DNA of 64,000 nucleotides from Mytilus galloprovincialis. Lineage: Eukaryota > Mollusca > Bivalvia > Mytilida > Mytilidae. The translations under genes were made by a program, and so were the position numbers. The notes beneath the pieces were generated by a model. That model saw only the letters and a program-made list of their open reading frames with translations. It ran no database searches and was not told the DNA's origin. Every line of letters begins with the position of its first letter. Position 1 is the stretch's first letter. The stretch is from contig NC_134850.1 in NCBI RefSeq assembly GCF_965363235.1, positions 34,135,102-34,199,101 on the forward strand, in the 5' to 3' direction. Shown piece by piece: positions 23,812-35,831 of this stretch.

Positions 23812-23995
23812 AGGCGCGGATCCAGAGGGGGGAGGGGGTTCCGGGGGGGGGGGGGGGGTTGGGGGGTTGGAACCCCCCCTTTTTTTGGCCGATCAATGCA
23901 TTTGAATGGGGAAAATGTAGTTGAACCCCCCCTTTTTTTGCCCTGGGTTAGGACCCCCCCCCTTTTTAAAATGGCTGGATCCGCCCCTGCGATTT
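23812..23995. mobile_element. GGATCC-ended G-run MITE inserted in the right arm
   Basis: Starts 'aggcgcggatccagaggggg' and ends 'ggctggatccgcccctgcga', inverted ends. It contains runs of G and C up to ~16. The host sequence 'cgatt' appears on both sides, consistent with a target duplication. It interrupts the inverted arm of the 22305-24160 element, so it is younger. Confidence 0.65.
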
Positions 23996-24160
23996 CAACT
24001 TCTACCAAAATTTAACTCTAAAATAAGAAGCGTATAACGAATATAAACATCCATCATGTGTGCAGATATGATTACGGTAATGGGTCCTGAGTGCACTTTG
24101 TATGTCCTGAGTGCACTCAGGAGGTCCTGAGCGGTTGTTTAGACGTACCCGAAGAATCAT

Positions 24161-25500
24161 TTCCTGAACCTAAAATACATTTATCTGTAATTAAAGAAAA
24201 TTCGCCTAAAACATTCTCTCATATATTTAAACAATTAATTGTAAAATAATTAATTCAACGTCGGACTTTCTGTCTGTTTACTAATACTTTTCTTGTTCAG
24301 TTTAGTTTATACCCATAATCAAGAACGGAAATAAGTACTTTTTTTAGGAAAATTTACAACTAGATGAACGGAATTAAGTACTTTTTAGGAAAATTTACAA
24401 CTCAAATTTTCAAAAACAAAATTCTACACTTTTTACCTGGATGTTTTTCTCTGTCTCGAAGCCGCAACCTTTGACCCCGTATCAAACGTAACGACCAACA
24501 CCTCACATGACGTATTCTCGATGTTGAGGTATTGACAATATACAATCACATTTATCAATATACAGCAAGTAAGTAATTTGGTGTTGAATGCCAGTAGATC
24601 AGAATTTGTTAATTGAACTTTACCTGTTTAAGGGGCACTAGCTGCCAAATTCATGTTCTTCATCGATTTTAATAAAATTCACATTAAACGTGTATATAGT
24701 GTTGAATTGTTTGGTAAAATGTTGCGCATAATCTTGGCTGATATGCATAAAACCATTATATTTCATGACACTGCATGCAAAAAAAATTGACTTATCGTAT
24801 AATACCAGAACCAGAGACATATATGTTGTATCTAATATCTCTGCCAGAACTAAAAAATAAACTACCGTAAGTCCACATAAGAGGGTATGGATGTGAATTA
24901 ACAGAATAGAGAACAAAGGACAAAGAAAAAAAAAGGAATAAAGAATAGTGAAAGAAAGAGAATAATGGAAAAAAGTGTAAGTTATTAAAAATATAACTAA
25001 AAAAATAAGACAGAAAAAAAGACACCCCTCCGAGACGAGCCTTACATGCACTGTTATTACCCAAGGTTAATTTTACGGCGGCTCATTTTATTTTGGCTTA
25101 TAAATAAACATAATTGACAAGTTTCCTTCCCCTGCATTCTCGATCCCACATGTAAATAGCACGGTGATTTTCAAAAAGACATTGATACATCATTACAACA
25201 CACACTAGCCGTCAGTATTTGAATATATTGATTAAGAAGGTATAGAAGATTAATGCACGCACACTATTATCCACCACTGGCCTAAATAGTTAGTCCGCAA
25301 ACAACGAGGGTAATAAAAACCCAGCACTTTGAACACAGCCACCGGCATGGTGTGAATCTGAAAGCTTCCCACTATCCATTTCTACCCATAGAAAACTTTT
25401 GCCTTTCATTTATCAAAAATGAAATATGTTGATATTAATGATATATAAGAATTATTGGGGAATTCAAACCATTCCTATTGTAAGTGATAAAACTAAATTT
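24161..25500. other. Interval without recognised gene; possible minus-strand first exon
   Basis: 24328-24400 is a short direct duplication ('aagtactttttaggaaaatt' + 'tacaact'). At 24440-24540 the minus strand has a GC-richer stretch with TACGTCA and a donor (CCAG|GTAAAAAG), which could be a 5' non-coding exon. 24890-25040 is an A/G-rich low-complexity tract whose complement gives hydrophobic open frames without support. Confidence 0.35.
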
Positions 25501-25690
25501 ATATCAGGGTGATTGAAATGAGGAAAAAAAAGGGGGGATCAGGAGTTCAGGGCCCCCTGTTTGGGAAAAGAATTGGTTGATTATATATGGAATCACTGAG
25601 TCATGGCAGGAGCAGGCCCCTCTTAGGCAGTCGGTGGGCCCCACTTATGAAAAATTCTGGATCCACCACTGTGGTCAGGGTGGTCTTCAG
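25500..25690. repeat. GGATCC-ended MITE, inverted relative of 20573 copy
   Basis: 'gttgattatatatggaatca', 'taggcagtcggtgggcccca' and 'attctggatccaccactg' are the reverse complement of the first part of the copy at 20573. Confidence 0.55.
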
Positions 25691-25799
25691 TTGTATTATC
25701 TTTTAAAAAAAAAATTACACCTGTATAGTGTATATTCTTTAGTGTAAATCAAGGGAAAATACTGTGAACTATCTGTGCATTGGGCTTATTAAAAGGTAT

Positions 25800-26440
25800 T
25801 TCGGGGGGAAAGAAAGAAGGGAGGGTGAGTCCATGGGAGGTAATCCCCACCCCTTTCAATTTGAGAATATGCTATTATCTTGTAAACGGTCCAGATCCCC
25901 ATCCCTAAACCATATATATTCTTGAATGGGACGATAAAACAAATCAAATGAAATTAAAAGGAGGTCTTTGGGGGTTTCACCACTCTGTTCAATTTGAGAA
26001 TGTGCTATTATCTTGTGAACGATCCAGATCCCCACCCCTAAACCATATATATTCTTGTCGGGGACAATAAAATTAATAATGAAATAAAATAAAAGTGAAG
26101 TCCCACCCCCTCTAGTTTGAAAACTTGTAAACGGTCAAGATCCCCACCCCTAAACCATATTTATATATTCTTGTATAGAACAATAAAACAAATAAAAGGA
26201 AATATAGGGAGAGTCCATGGGGTTCACCCCCACCCCCACATGTTTGAGAAACTTTTAAATGGTTGAGATCCCCTGTCATCCAGTGGTTAGGTGAAAAAAT
26301 TTCAGGATCCCTGATCCCCACCGTCAAACCATATATATTCTTGTATGAGACAATAAAACAAATCAAATGAATATAGGATTATCCCCTTTGTCTTGGGTTG
26401 GGAACCCCCCTTTTTAAAATGGCTGGATCCGCCCCGGCAT
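25800..26440. repeat. Degenerate ~125-bp tandem repeat
   Basis: Four imperfect units share 'gatccccacccctaaaccat' + 'atatattcttg', 'gacaataaaacaaatcaaat' and 'caatttgagaatgtgctatt'. The array is followed by a fragment of the GGATCC-ended MITE ('ggctggatccgccccggca'). Non-coding. Confidence 0.7.
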
Positions 26441-26654
26441 ACCATCTAGCTAGCTATAAAGGCTTTAAAAATATGAAATCAAACAAGGAAATTAACAGTG
26501 TAGGCAACTGTTTTGAATTTAAAAAAAAGTCTTTTACATATATAACAATGTTAAATTTTTTGTGCATTTATTTTTGCTTATCGTATTTTCAATAATGGAC
26601 AAAATTGCATGATTGAATATTGTAATTTAAGAAAAATCAGCATACATGATATAA

Positions 26655-26765
26655 AATGGGAAGTGGAAACTGGGAATTTGACAAAGAGACAACAACCCAA
26701 TCAAAGAGCAGACAACGGCCGAAGGTCACCTATGTGTCTTCAATGCACTGGTCTTCAGCTCATAA
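26655..26765. repeat. Second interspersed mussel repeat, fragment
   Basis: 'gggaatttgacaaagagaca' + 'acaacccaatcaaagagcag' and 'acggccgaaggtcacctatg' look like a repeat family distinct from the SINE-like one. Its full extent cannot be defined from one copy. Confidence 0.4.
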
Positions 26766-27614
26766 ATATGTATCAGAAATGAAAACGAGATACAGCTTTC
26801 AGTTGTATTAATAAAAACCTCACAATAAGTTCTGAATATCAGAATATACAGTATTGCAAGATTCTCTCAAAATGTACACATAGAGCTGAAAAACTGTCAG
26901 TGACTGTAAAATTAATCATGCTAACATTAAAGTCCATGGAGTCCATCTTAATATGCATACTCTCGTACAAAGGAATATAAGTATGCAATAGACATCAAGT
27001 TTTCAAAAATAAGAGTATCTATGCCATTAATTTACGACAAGATCTTAATCAAGTAATAATTTCGGTTTGTTTAAATATTTCGGAGGTTAGTATGACCTCC
27101 TCTTTGGTGATGATGTTTTCGTTTTAAAGTTGGGAAAATTGTTTGTACATGTACCAACAAAAATAAAAACACAAAGTCAATCTAGAATTATGTTTTTATC
27201 ATTTTTTTATGTTTAGGTTGTCAGCAAGATGAAAAGGACAAGTATGCAGTTCAAAATTCAAAATGTGGATAAGTTGAGGTTCTAGGTCTTACCTTTGCAG
27301 ATTTTCATATTTTGCATGAATGAAATCAAAGGTTATATGATGGACAGCAGAGAAAGAAAAAAACAACTTTTCAATTATCCTGCTCCTGGATAAATGTAAA
27401 ACATCTTGTTTTTCGGTAAGTTTTATGCTCTGTTTTGATAGTGTTAGTGCATTCATCTTTCCAGTCTTTCCTCTAAATTGTAAGTTTTTGGTGAGTGTTC
27501 ACCATGAATTTCAGTAAGTAACTTGTGGATTTAAATGTATATACTCAAAATTTAGTACTAATATTAATGGGATTTTAGCATGACATCCTGCCAAATGCTT
27601 GTTAATCATGTTTA

Positions 27615-27660
27615 TGTTCCAGAACAAACAAGTATTTGGACTGTACGCTTGCCCAATTTT
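27615..27660 (+). repeat. Left TIR of the 7-kb transposon
   Basis: Shares TGTTCCAGA.CA....AGTAT and TTGGAC.GTACG with the right end (inverted, 34620-34661) and with both ends of the 625-bp element. The TSD TTTA is just outside. Confidence 0.85.
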
Positions 27661-28102
27661 AAGAAGTTGGTCAAGTTTATTACAAACAAATGTACAGTAC
27701 AGATCAACATAACTGAAATCTTTAATAGATTAATACAAAAAGTTTAATTGCAGTTAAAATAAAAACACAGGTTTGGTCGAGCTGGTACCAGACAGTACAA
27801 ATATACTTAAATGGTCTGGGCCAAAATAAAAAGATTGTATGTTTGCCCAAACGCGACCGACCCGAAAAAAACCCGCCGACTCAAATTCTTTTTTTGCCGT
27901 TTTTTGGAAGAATTTTTTTTTTTCCGGATATTTTTTGTGTCCGCTCCGTCATCGTATGAAACTAAATGTAGTCATCTTTGCGTTTGAAAGTGACAGTGTT
28001 TAAGATTAAAAGAAAGCGTGTAGGAGATGCAGTAAATCGATATTCGATGTTCTCGGTTTTTATCTACTAATTCAACGAAAGTAAAGAAGTGAACATGTGA
28101 AG

Positions 28103-28966
28103 ATGGCAGACAGTTTTTTTACACTGTCATCGTCTGTTATTCTTAAAGTAAACAAAAAAATAAAGCCCATTGTGTCGAATAGACTTTACCGGTTCAACAG
28201 TAAAAAGACATGGAATGATGTATTTGACGAGGTTGCCGATCCGGATGAGATCGGCATGGGGAAAACGGACGTAGTCATGGTAAATGTATCAGACAAAAGT
28301 GGACTTCAAACATTTGAGCCCGATATGAGTGAGTCGATAGAGGTGGTCCAGGAATTTGACAACACGCTAAAGTTCGCGACTTTCACTGTGAACAGGTACA
28401 ATTTGGAATCGGACGAAGAGCCAGAGGAAAATAACAATGTCAACAAAGAAAAATCATACTTGGATGTGTTGATGTCCAATGCCAGGCATTTGGCATGCAC
28501 TAAAAACCCAATTCGAATAACTGAAGAAAATCCCCGCTTTACAGGTATGTGGAACTATATATTATATGTAATATCAAGTTAATTGTAAGGTAAACTCTGC
28601 AAGCTGACATGTTCAATGTTATAAATGTCAGTTTTCCCCTTCAGAGTTTTATAATCTGCCATCGGCCTGGGTGTAGGGTAGGGGGGATGAAGAACAAAAT
28701 GTGTTTACTAGGGGAAGTGCTGCCCAATTTTTTTTTATACCCTTACCATGCTTACTGTGATGTAAATTAAAAAAAAATGGAAAAGGGGGGGGGGGGGGGG
28801 GGTTAACCTATACGAAAGATTCCTAAACCCTCATTTCAACAATGGAAGGAGTGTAGATTGTCTTTCCACATTTTTGTCACAATTTTCTGACTCTGACACT
28901 TAGCCTAATAATATCAAATTCTATGTGTATTGAATTTAGGGAACAAGGGGTGGGGTATTCTGAATG

Positions 28967-29005
<39 letters not shown>

Positions 29006-32000
29006 ATCACATTAAAAGTAGCATGAAACTTAAGTTTTTTGTGAAACTCCATGTACTGATTATGATATAAATGCTCAGAGCATATGTCTAAAGGATTCAA
29101 TGAAACTTTGAGAAGATTTGTGGCATGTGTCTGACATATAACATGTATAATATTTTTTTTTAATACATTTTAGATGTTAAAGAATGCTTTAGATTCTGAT
29201 TTGATTAAATTTACTCTGACATTATTTATTTCAGCCAAAGATGCCTTATACAATAAAGTATGTGATATGTTTGAAGAATGTCAGGCTAAATTTCCTACAA
29301 CATATTTGAATGATGAGGTGAAGCAGTACACCATGATACTAGCTGATGCTTTGTGGTATCTGAATGGACACTTTGGTGGCTTGCAAGAAAAAGCATCACA
29401 CATACCAGATATAGTTGCCATTCCAGAGAGGTATGAAATATGTTTATTCATTGTCAGGAATAAAATTTGCCCTTATGCTACTTAATAAATTGGATATTTA
29501 TGCCAGACAAAAATTCTGACACTCCCGCCTCCAGGGTAATATATTATATTCTTTTATATAAAAAGAATTTAATACTGAGACTTACAGGAAATTTTATCAA
29601 ATCTATCCTAAATTTAATGAGACTTGTATGTCCAATTGAATTCTTTATGGAACAACCATATTTATACCAAAACACACATTAAAGTGGTGAGGTATGTCCA
29701 TCCCCAGGTGCCAGGTTTCCAGATGATATCCTTGGACTGGATTAACCTGGCATATTTAACCCCGCCACATTATTTGTGTATGTGCCTGTCCCAAGTCAGG
29801 AGCCTGTAATTCAGTGGTTGTCGTTTGTTTATCTGTTACATATTTGTTTCTCGTTCATTTTTTTTACATAAAATAAGGCCGTTAGTTTTCTCGTTTGAAT
29901 TGTTTTACATTGTCTTATCTGGGCCTTTTATAGCTGACTATATGCAGTATGGGCTTTGCTCATTGTTGAAGGCTGTACGGTGACCTATAATTGTTAATGT
30001 TTTTGTCATTTTGGTCTTTTGTAAATAGTTGTCTCATTGGGAATCATACCACATCTTCTTTTTTATATGAATTGTTTTGAAACTTTGTACAATTGTTAAG
30101 CATGATGAAATACAGGTAAAGTTTAAATGTCAGACTTTTTTCATTTTGTTTCATCCACTTTTTTATACCGAAATATGTTTTCAGATATAATTTATACAAA
30201 AGCAATTGGTTAATATTAGTACAATAAATTTTGAATGTGTTTTGTAATTCTATTTTGTAGGTTTTTGGACTTTGAAGGCTTCAATGATTATAAAAGGAAA
30301 AAACAGAAATGTCCAAATTTACAGTCTAATGTTCTAAATGGTCATGCCAAAACACTTTTACAACTGGCTTCGAAACAGTTTTGTGTAAATTGGAAGGATC
30401 TACACGATGATATTGAAAAACTAGCTACAACTTTCAGTTCATACAGTACATTCCTTGACAACTCTACAAAACAGCAAAAAGAGCGACAAAATAAATTCAC
30501 ACCATCTCGACAAATTGAAAAAGATATTTGGTTGGACAAACGTCAAGCTACTACAAATGACATCAAACTTGAATACCAAGGTCTTGACAATCGTATCAAT
30601 GAGACAGAACACTTTATACCCATCTTTTTTAACGAGGAACTTTTTTTGACAAAGCCTTTTGATAGTAGCATGGATAGATTCCGATTTTTCCAGAAACTTA
30701 GTCTTTCTAGTGAGGTGGCAATCTGTAGATATGATCCTGGTGGTTCAAATACTACAATTACATACGTTTGGAAAGTACCAGAAAATATTCCTGATGCTGA
30801 ACTGTTGACATCGTCCACCCGTATAGTTCAAGGGTTGAGGCAAAACCTGTTTGAATTTCATACTCGTCAGATGAGGAGAGACTTTCTCCATAAATTTTCA
30901 AATCTTGGTGGCTCTAGAATTCCGCCCCACATCATGAGAGCAATATATGCTGAACTAACACTTGATGCATCTGCAGACCAAAATCCTGAAATAGACCAGC
31001 GGGCTAGAATGGCAATATTAGGTGAGGATCCGGAACTTATTATAGACATGAGACATCTGAATAAGGGACGACCTGGAGACACTTTTAACCAGTTTTTTGA
31101 ACAGCTTGAGAAAGAAGTTCAGTCGATCATGGCTGCCGATGAACGGCGTCATAATGTAGAACATATTGCCCACTACATCTCAGTACCAGATCTGATTAAG
31201 CAAGTGAAAAGTAATTTACCAGATGATGCTCCAATCCCAAGTGAACCTACTGTGTTATTCTCATTTGTACCAAAGAACACTCACAATAATGTCTCAAAAC
31301 TTTACAAAAGTAAAGTTCCACTTCGTATGAGCATTCAGACAAGACAACTGAGAGCATCACATATGGATGATCACTTCTGTGCTGCTATGTTCAAATACAT
31401 GAGAGAATACTCAGTGCTGTACAGAGATGAAACAACATTTGTTTGTCTTGATGATAAGTCCAAATTAGACTTTGGGGAGCCGTCTTTAGCTTTATCGTCT
31501 GGAGTACGAGGAAAGAAAGCCATTGTCCCTTTGAATTCAATGTTATCTTGTCTTGACCATGACTGCCAAAGTAAAGGGTCATTAACACCCTCTGTATGCC
31601 TTGATGTTGATATTCCAGATGCAAACGATGAGTCTTTTTATAGGGGACAGGTAACCCTTGGCATGAAAGACAGCGTTTTCCAGTCAAGTAATCCATTCAG
31701 GCATGCCGTTGAACTTCAACATATGCTTAATCTAAAAGGGCAACAAAAGCCTGTGCTTATGATGTTTACAGATGGTGGCCCTGATCACCGTGTGACATAC
31801 CATGCTGTCAAATTGGCTCTTATCATCTTATTTAAAAGATTGGGGTTAGAGATGCTTGTTGCTGGAAGAACAGCTCCAGGGCATTCTTGGACAAACCCAG
31901 CAGAACGTATAATGTCACTTCTAAATCTGGCTTTCCAAAATGCAGCATTGTCGAGGAACGAGTGCTCAAGTGACATGGAACAGGTGCTAAGAAGTTGTGG

Positions 32001-34239
32001 TGGTATGGCTGATATCCGGAAGAAAGCTGAAACTGTAAAGGACTTGAAAACTGGTTGGATTGCATCGCTTCAGGAGATGATAAAAATGTTAGAAGAACGT
32101 GTAAAACGAGTGGAGTTAAAAGGAAAATCATTCAGTTGTATACCACCTGCTACTGATGAAGAAGTCATAGAATTTGAAAGAGAGGTTAATCAGATTGATC
32201 CAATTATAGTTATGGGGCAATACCAACAGCAACACCTGAAAAGGGCAGAGAGATACAAACAGTTTATAGGTATTTTAGATGTATTTATGTCAGAGCTTAC
32301 ACATATGAATCATATCTTTCCAACGTATTTTGAATTATCAGAACACAATGTATTATAAGTACTAGCATCATTGAAGGTGACCGCAATTCTAAAGTTATAC
32401 AAAATCTAAAGTCCAGGGACATGTACAAAACTTGGAAAACAGAAACAAATTTTAGTACTGTTAACAGGTTGATTTGTTTTGTGTTTGTAGCATTAAATAA
32501 AATCCTACTTTACTAATGGCCCCCAATAAATGGATATAAAGAAGGGATTTGGTGAACAAGACCTAGACACAAAATCAAAACATTTTACATGTTGTATTAA
32601 GTTACAGCAAAGGCACAGTGCTTTTATTGCTTTTTTCATATCAATAACACTCATATGAATATTCATGAATGTTCTGACACAAAAAAAACTTTTTTTTTCC
32701 ATTTTTCATAAAATTTAATGTATATTGAAACCTTTTAATTTCAGAGAGACATTGCATTGAACGACAGTATTGTTTCCAGATCAAAAGGTGCAATGATGAA
32801 ATGTGCTGTGAAAAACCCACTAAAGAAAGACCTTGGGTGCCAGATCCAATGTACAGTGATGAAAATGGTACACATTATAAAAAGCTTGAGGATGTAATTG
32901 GAACTGAGACATCGGAGAAAGATCGTCCCTCTGCTCAGAAACAGACTGTAACAGCTGTAGCTGAAGAGCAACAGGTATAAATATTTGTGTATTATATATC
33001 TTTCAATGTATACATTTTTGTTTTTGTCTCTGTCTTCAGTTGGTATATTTTCCTGGACTTTTGAAGTTTGCATACTGTTAATAGAATATTGGTCTTGTTT
33101 TTACTTTCTATATCCATCATTTTTAATCATAAGACTTACAGAGACACATGAGAACACATACTGCTGATAAACCTAAGTCCTTATGAATAGGATCCATATG
33201 TGATAAAGGGTTAAGTCTGACAGAGTTATAACTTTAATACAGGTACACATGAGAACACACAGATGGCAAAACTGGTATGTAGTAAAATAAATATTGTATT
33301 TAAGCACTTTCAAAGATATATGACATCACAGTGATGAACCTCATAATATATTTTCTGTCTTTCATTTGCAGGGTTGTAAAAACTCTGTTCTGGTTGGACA
33401 GAATGTTAGAATGACAGTTGATTGTACAGACTGTACAAAACCAAGGTGTATCTATTCTAAATTAAAGCTGACACCTAGGGAGATGAGAGGCCTAAAGCTA
33501 TTGCTTAATTCACATGATTACAGCTGTGGGGCTGTGATTACAACTGACGGTATGTTGAACTGAAATACAAAATGCAGATTAACATTTTTTGAACATTGAA
33601 GGAAAAAACAACACATGTGCTTTATTAATTTTTATTAAAGATGGTGTTTTGTGGTGTCATGTATTTATCTCCCTCAGAAATGGAATGGAAGTCTAATATG
33701 TCTTCAGAAAGTCTTTTACAACTTTACATTTACATCAAGTATACACATATACAAGAATTAAATCAGCCTGTAGAAATACTAGTATCTGTCTGACAAATAT
33801 GCAGACATAAACAATGATATACATCAAATTAAAATGGTCCAACTGGAAAAGAAGAAAAAAAACTGCATTTTTATAATATTTTCTATACTTTCGTTGAAGT
33901 CTAGCATTGAAAAATGTTGAATGTTCCTTGAGAATGTTTTAGTTTTTAAAATTTATTGTATGTGTTACTTTTTAAATGTTTTTTTTTGTTATTAATACAG
34001 GTCATGTTCTTCAAGGAAAGGTCTTTGTGAAACTGCAGCTAAATTGCCAATCACCCATTGAATTTTCATACTACTCATCTGGTATTAACGGCAAACTTGA
34101 TCTCTGCTGCTATTGTAAGACTGAAGGTGTACAGCAGGATAAAGAGTTAAAAAAACAATTCAGAGTTGTCCTACCAGTGTGTCAAACTTGTCTTGATAAT
34201 CACAAACCCATACTGAAGAGAAATCCAATCAAGAAATGA
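28103..34239 (+). CDS. DDE-like transposase, six exons, 1097 aa
   Basis: Exons: 28103-28544, 29235-29430, 30261-32269, 32745-32974, 33372-33549, 34001-34239. All introns are GT..AG and every phase agrees, giving 1098 codons. The start is the ATG of MADSFFTLSS; an upstream ATG is followed at once by TGA. Residues ~1-210 are acidic with no known domain. A large exon follows with a conserved-looking segment RPGDTFNQFFEQLEKEV..ADERRHN. A probable RNase H-fold catalytic core comes next: D610/D611 in FVCLDDKSKLDFGEP, D717 in MMFTDGGPDHR, and E761 in GHSWTNPAERIMSLLN, with 43 residues between the last D and E. The C-terminal exons are Cys-rich (HCIERQYCF..RC..CC; CTDCTKPRC; CCYC..CQTC), suggesting zinc binding. 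It probably cuts and inserts its own TIR-bounded element. Catalytic residues are inferred, not aligned. Confidence 0.85.
28776..29005. repeat. G-run and (TA)n microsatellite in intron 1
   Basis: An uninterrupted G tract of about 19 sits near 28784-28802 and a (TA)n tract near 28972-29001, both in the first intron of the transposase gene. Simple repeats prone to length error. Confidence 0.85.
29765..30070 (+). repeat. SINE-like mussel repeat in transposase intron 2
   Basis: A nearly full copy: 'gtcccaagtcaggagcctgt', 'gttagttttctcgtttgaat', 'tgctcattgttgaaggctgt', 'gttgtctcattgggaatcat'. It lies in the intron in the same orientation as the gene and does not disturb its splice sites, so it inserted after the transposon formed. 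Confidence 0.85.
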
Positions 34240-34336
34240 ACTGTTTCTGACAGTATATGGACAAAATGTTGATTTTTTATTCTAGTCTATGACAGTGTTT
34301 ATATATATGTTCATGTGCATAAGTCTACACATTATA

Positions 34337-34342
34337 AATAAA
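34337..34342 (+). terminator. Poly(A) signal AATAAA of the transposase gene
   Basis: AATAAA about 100 nt after the TGA at 34237-34239 and inside the right TIR of the element. The usual distance for a metazoan polyadenylation signal. Confidence 0.6.
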
Positions 34343-34619
34343 GTTCAGTTTATTGTTGAATGATTTAATTCAGTATAATAGACTAATACATGTATATACA
34401 GGTCTTAAATTCATGGCTTTTGATTGTCTCTACAAAGGTATGATGGTGAAAAAGATATACTCAGTGTTTCAATATCTTCATGCAAATTCTGAAAAAAAAA
34501 AAAAAAGAATTTGCCTACCTACCTACCCACACCCAGTCATCATGGGTCGGGTTTGGACAAACTGAAATATTTTTAATTGTGGCCCTGACTGTACACATAT
34601 GGTGGGACTGTAAGTTCTG

Positions 34620-34661
34620 GACCGTAAAAGTAACATCCGAATACTGATATGGTCTGGAACA
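34620..34661 (-). repeat. Right TIR of the 7-kb transposon
   Basis: Ends ..ATATGGTCTGGAACA, inverted to the left TIR, followed by the duplicated TTTA. Confidence 0.85.
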
Positions 34662-35055
34662 TTTATACATGTCTTAAAATTAATATCAAACACATTGGTG
34701 TTTGATAGAACTATAATGTTTTGGGATATCAAAATCAAAAATATCCCATTTTTACTTTTAATAAAGAAGAAGATTATTGATGTATGTTTAAATGTATATT
34801 AAAATGAGACAGCAAGCCAACAACACAAAAAAATAAGGATAAAACATACATATTTTTTTTGTATCAATGTTATAATTTCCAATATGTTCAAGGTATTTTT
34901 TCATTGAAATAAAACACAAATTGAAATCTGTCTGAACTTCAAAAGCTTAAAGAAATATTGTTTCTGTTGTCTGCATTTTGTATAATATATTGCAAATTCT
35001 TGTGAATAATGGAATGTTATTATAGTTGTCTAAAGTTTTAACATTGATCTTTATA

Positions 35056-35260
35056 CTGTAAATTCATAAATTATTGCGTGCATTTATTATTGCGATTCTG
35101 TCATTTTAAACTTAAATGCGATTTTAAATTTTACGATTTTGAGAAAAATCCTGTTTAATCCATATAAAATATTTCATAATGCGAGTTTAAATTATTGCGT
35201 TTACAACTCCGTTGCATTTTTCGCAATAAAAAAAAACTCGCATTAATTCCGAATTTACAG
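35056..35260. mobile_element. TA-flanked MITE (CTGTAAATTC ends)
   Basis: The ends CTGTAAATTC..GAATTTACAG are inverted and each is flanked by TA, the Tc1/mariner signature. The inside repeats 'aattattgcg', 'aatgcgattttaaattttac' and 'cgcaataaaa'. A second copy is at 51791-51974. Confidence 0.82.
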
Positions 35261-35344
35261 TATATATATATATTATGTATATAACTTGGGAAAATACCCA
35301 AATGTTATAAAGAAGAATAAATTAATTGATTGTTATATGATATT

Positions 35345-35470
35345 AGAATAGGAAGATGTGGTATATTGCTAATTTGACAACCCTCCATCAGAGACCAAAG
35401 GATGTAGGCCGTTAGCAACTGATGACACTGGACAACCTTTAACAATCAGTAAAATCCATATCGCATAGCT
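35345..35470 (-). repeat. SINE-like mussel repeat, diverged 3' part
   Basis: 'aggaagatgtggtatattgc' and 'tttgacaaccctccatcaga' with a variant 'accaaaggatgtaggccgtt' are an inverted, diverged tail of the family. Confidence 0.5.
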
Positions 35471-35711
35471 ATTTTTATTGAAAATCATATTATTGCTACA
35501 TGTATGAAAACAATTTTGTATAATCCATTACTTTAGATTTTATTGGTTCTTTTTCAGAAGGATTGAAATTCACCACCTAGAATAAATGGAGAAAACATAG
35601 AAACAAGACCAGAATAAATTCAAAGACAAAAGTTGGATCAGTTATTATTTTCATCACTCAGTCAATGATTTGAAGTTCTTTTAAATTCAAAAAAATATTG
35701 AAACCACAATA

Positions 35712-35831
35712 ATGTCAAAGTTCTGTGCTGAATGTCCAAAAAGTGGACTATACCATCAAACAATGCTGGATGATAAGAAACTATTAATGTTTTGTGTTGA
35801 GGGATATTGTGAAAAAAATAGATTTACTTAA
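35712..35831 (+). CDS. Small Cys-rich ORF (39 aa), unknown
   Basis: It reads MSKFCAECPKSGLYHQTMLD, then DKKLLMFCVEGYCEKNRFT and TAA. CxxC followed by CxxxxC spaced ~20 residues later could form a small zinc-binding loop. An acceptor-like 'tttttcag' lies ~150 nt upstream, so it could be the end of a spliced gene. It sits between the 7-kb transposon and the right TIR of the 31-kb element. No homologue is recognised, and an ORF this short may be chance. Confidence 0.2.
   Translation: MSKFCAECPKSGLYHQTMLDDKKLLMFCVEGYCEKNRFT

Larger units (their letters stand above)
22305..24160. mobile_element. ~1.85-kb element with ~300-bp inverted ends
   Basis: The left end ('acgtcaaaacaccgcttgaa', 'gtgcactcaggaccctttat', then 'atccaatcaacaaaattaat') is inverted at 23690-24160 ('aatcaattttgttgattgga' through 'ctgagcggttgtttagacgt'). 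The right arm is split by a ~185-bp insertion at 23812-23995. The middle has no recognisable transposase. Partial copies of the end lie at 19238 and 20940. Confidence 0.7.
27615..34661 (+). mobile_element. Complete 7.05-kb DNA transposon with intact transposase
   Basis: Terminal inverted repeats: the left end is TGTTCCAGAACAAACAAGTA + TTTGGACTGTACG, and the right end read inward is TGTTCCAGACCATATCAGTA + TTCGG. The flanking TTTA on both sides (27611-27614, 34662-34665) is a 4-bp target duplication. It encloses one plus-strand gene with all splice phases intact. The 625-bp element at 15405-16029 shares the ends and the 4-bp duplication. A SINE-like repeat has inserted in intron 2. Superfamily uncertain: the 4-bp duplication would fit Sola-type elements among others, but the protein was not matched to a named family. 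Confidence 0.88.

Noticed and set aside
24638..25064. Two overlapping hydrophobic minus-strand frames (137 and 90 codons)
   Set aside because: The Phe/Leu/Ser-rich part is the complement of an A/G-rich tract. There are no splice sites or family motifs, and two frames are open equally.
30342..32131. Several antisense or off-frame open stretches of 60-101 codons
   Set aside because: All overlap the coding exon of the transposase in other frames; shadows of a real gene.
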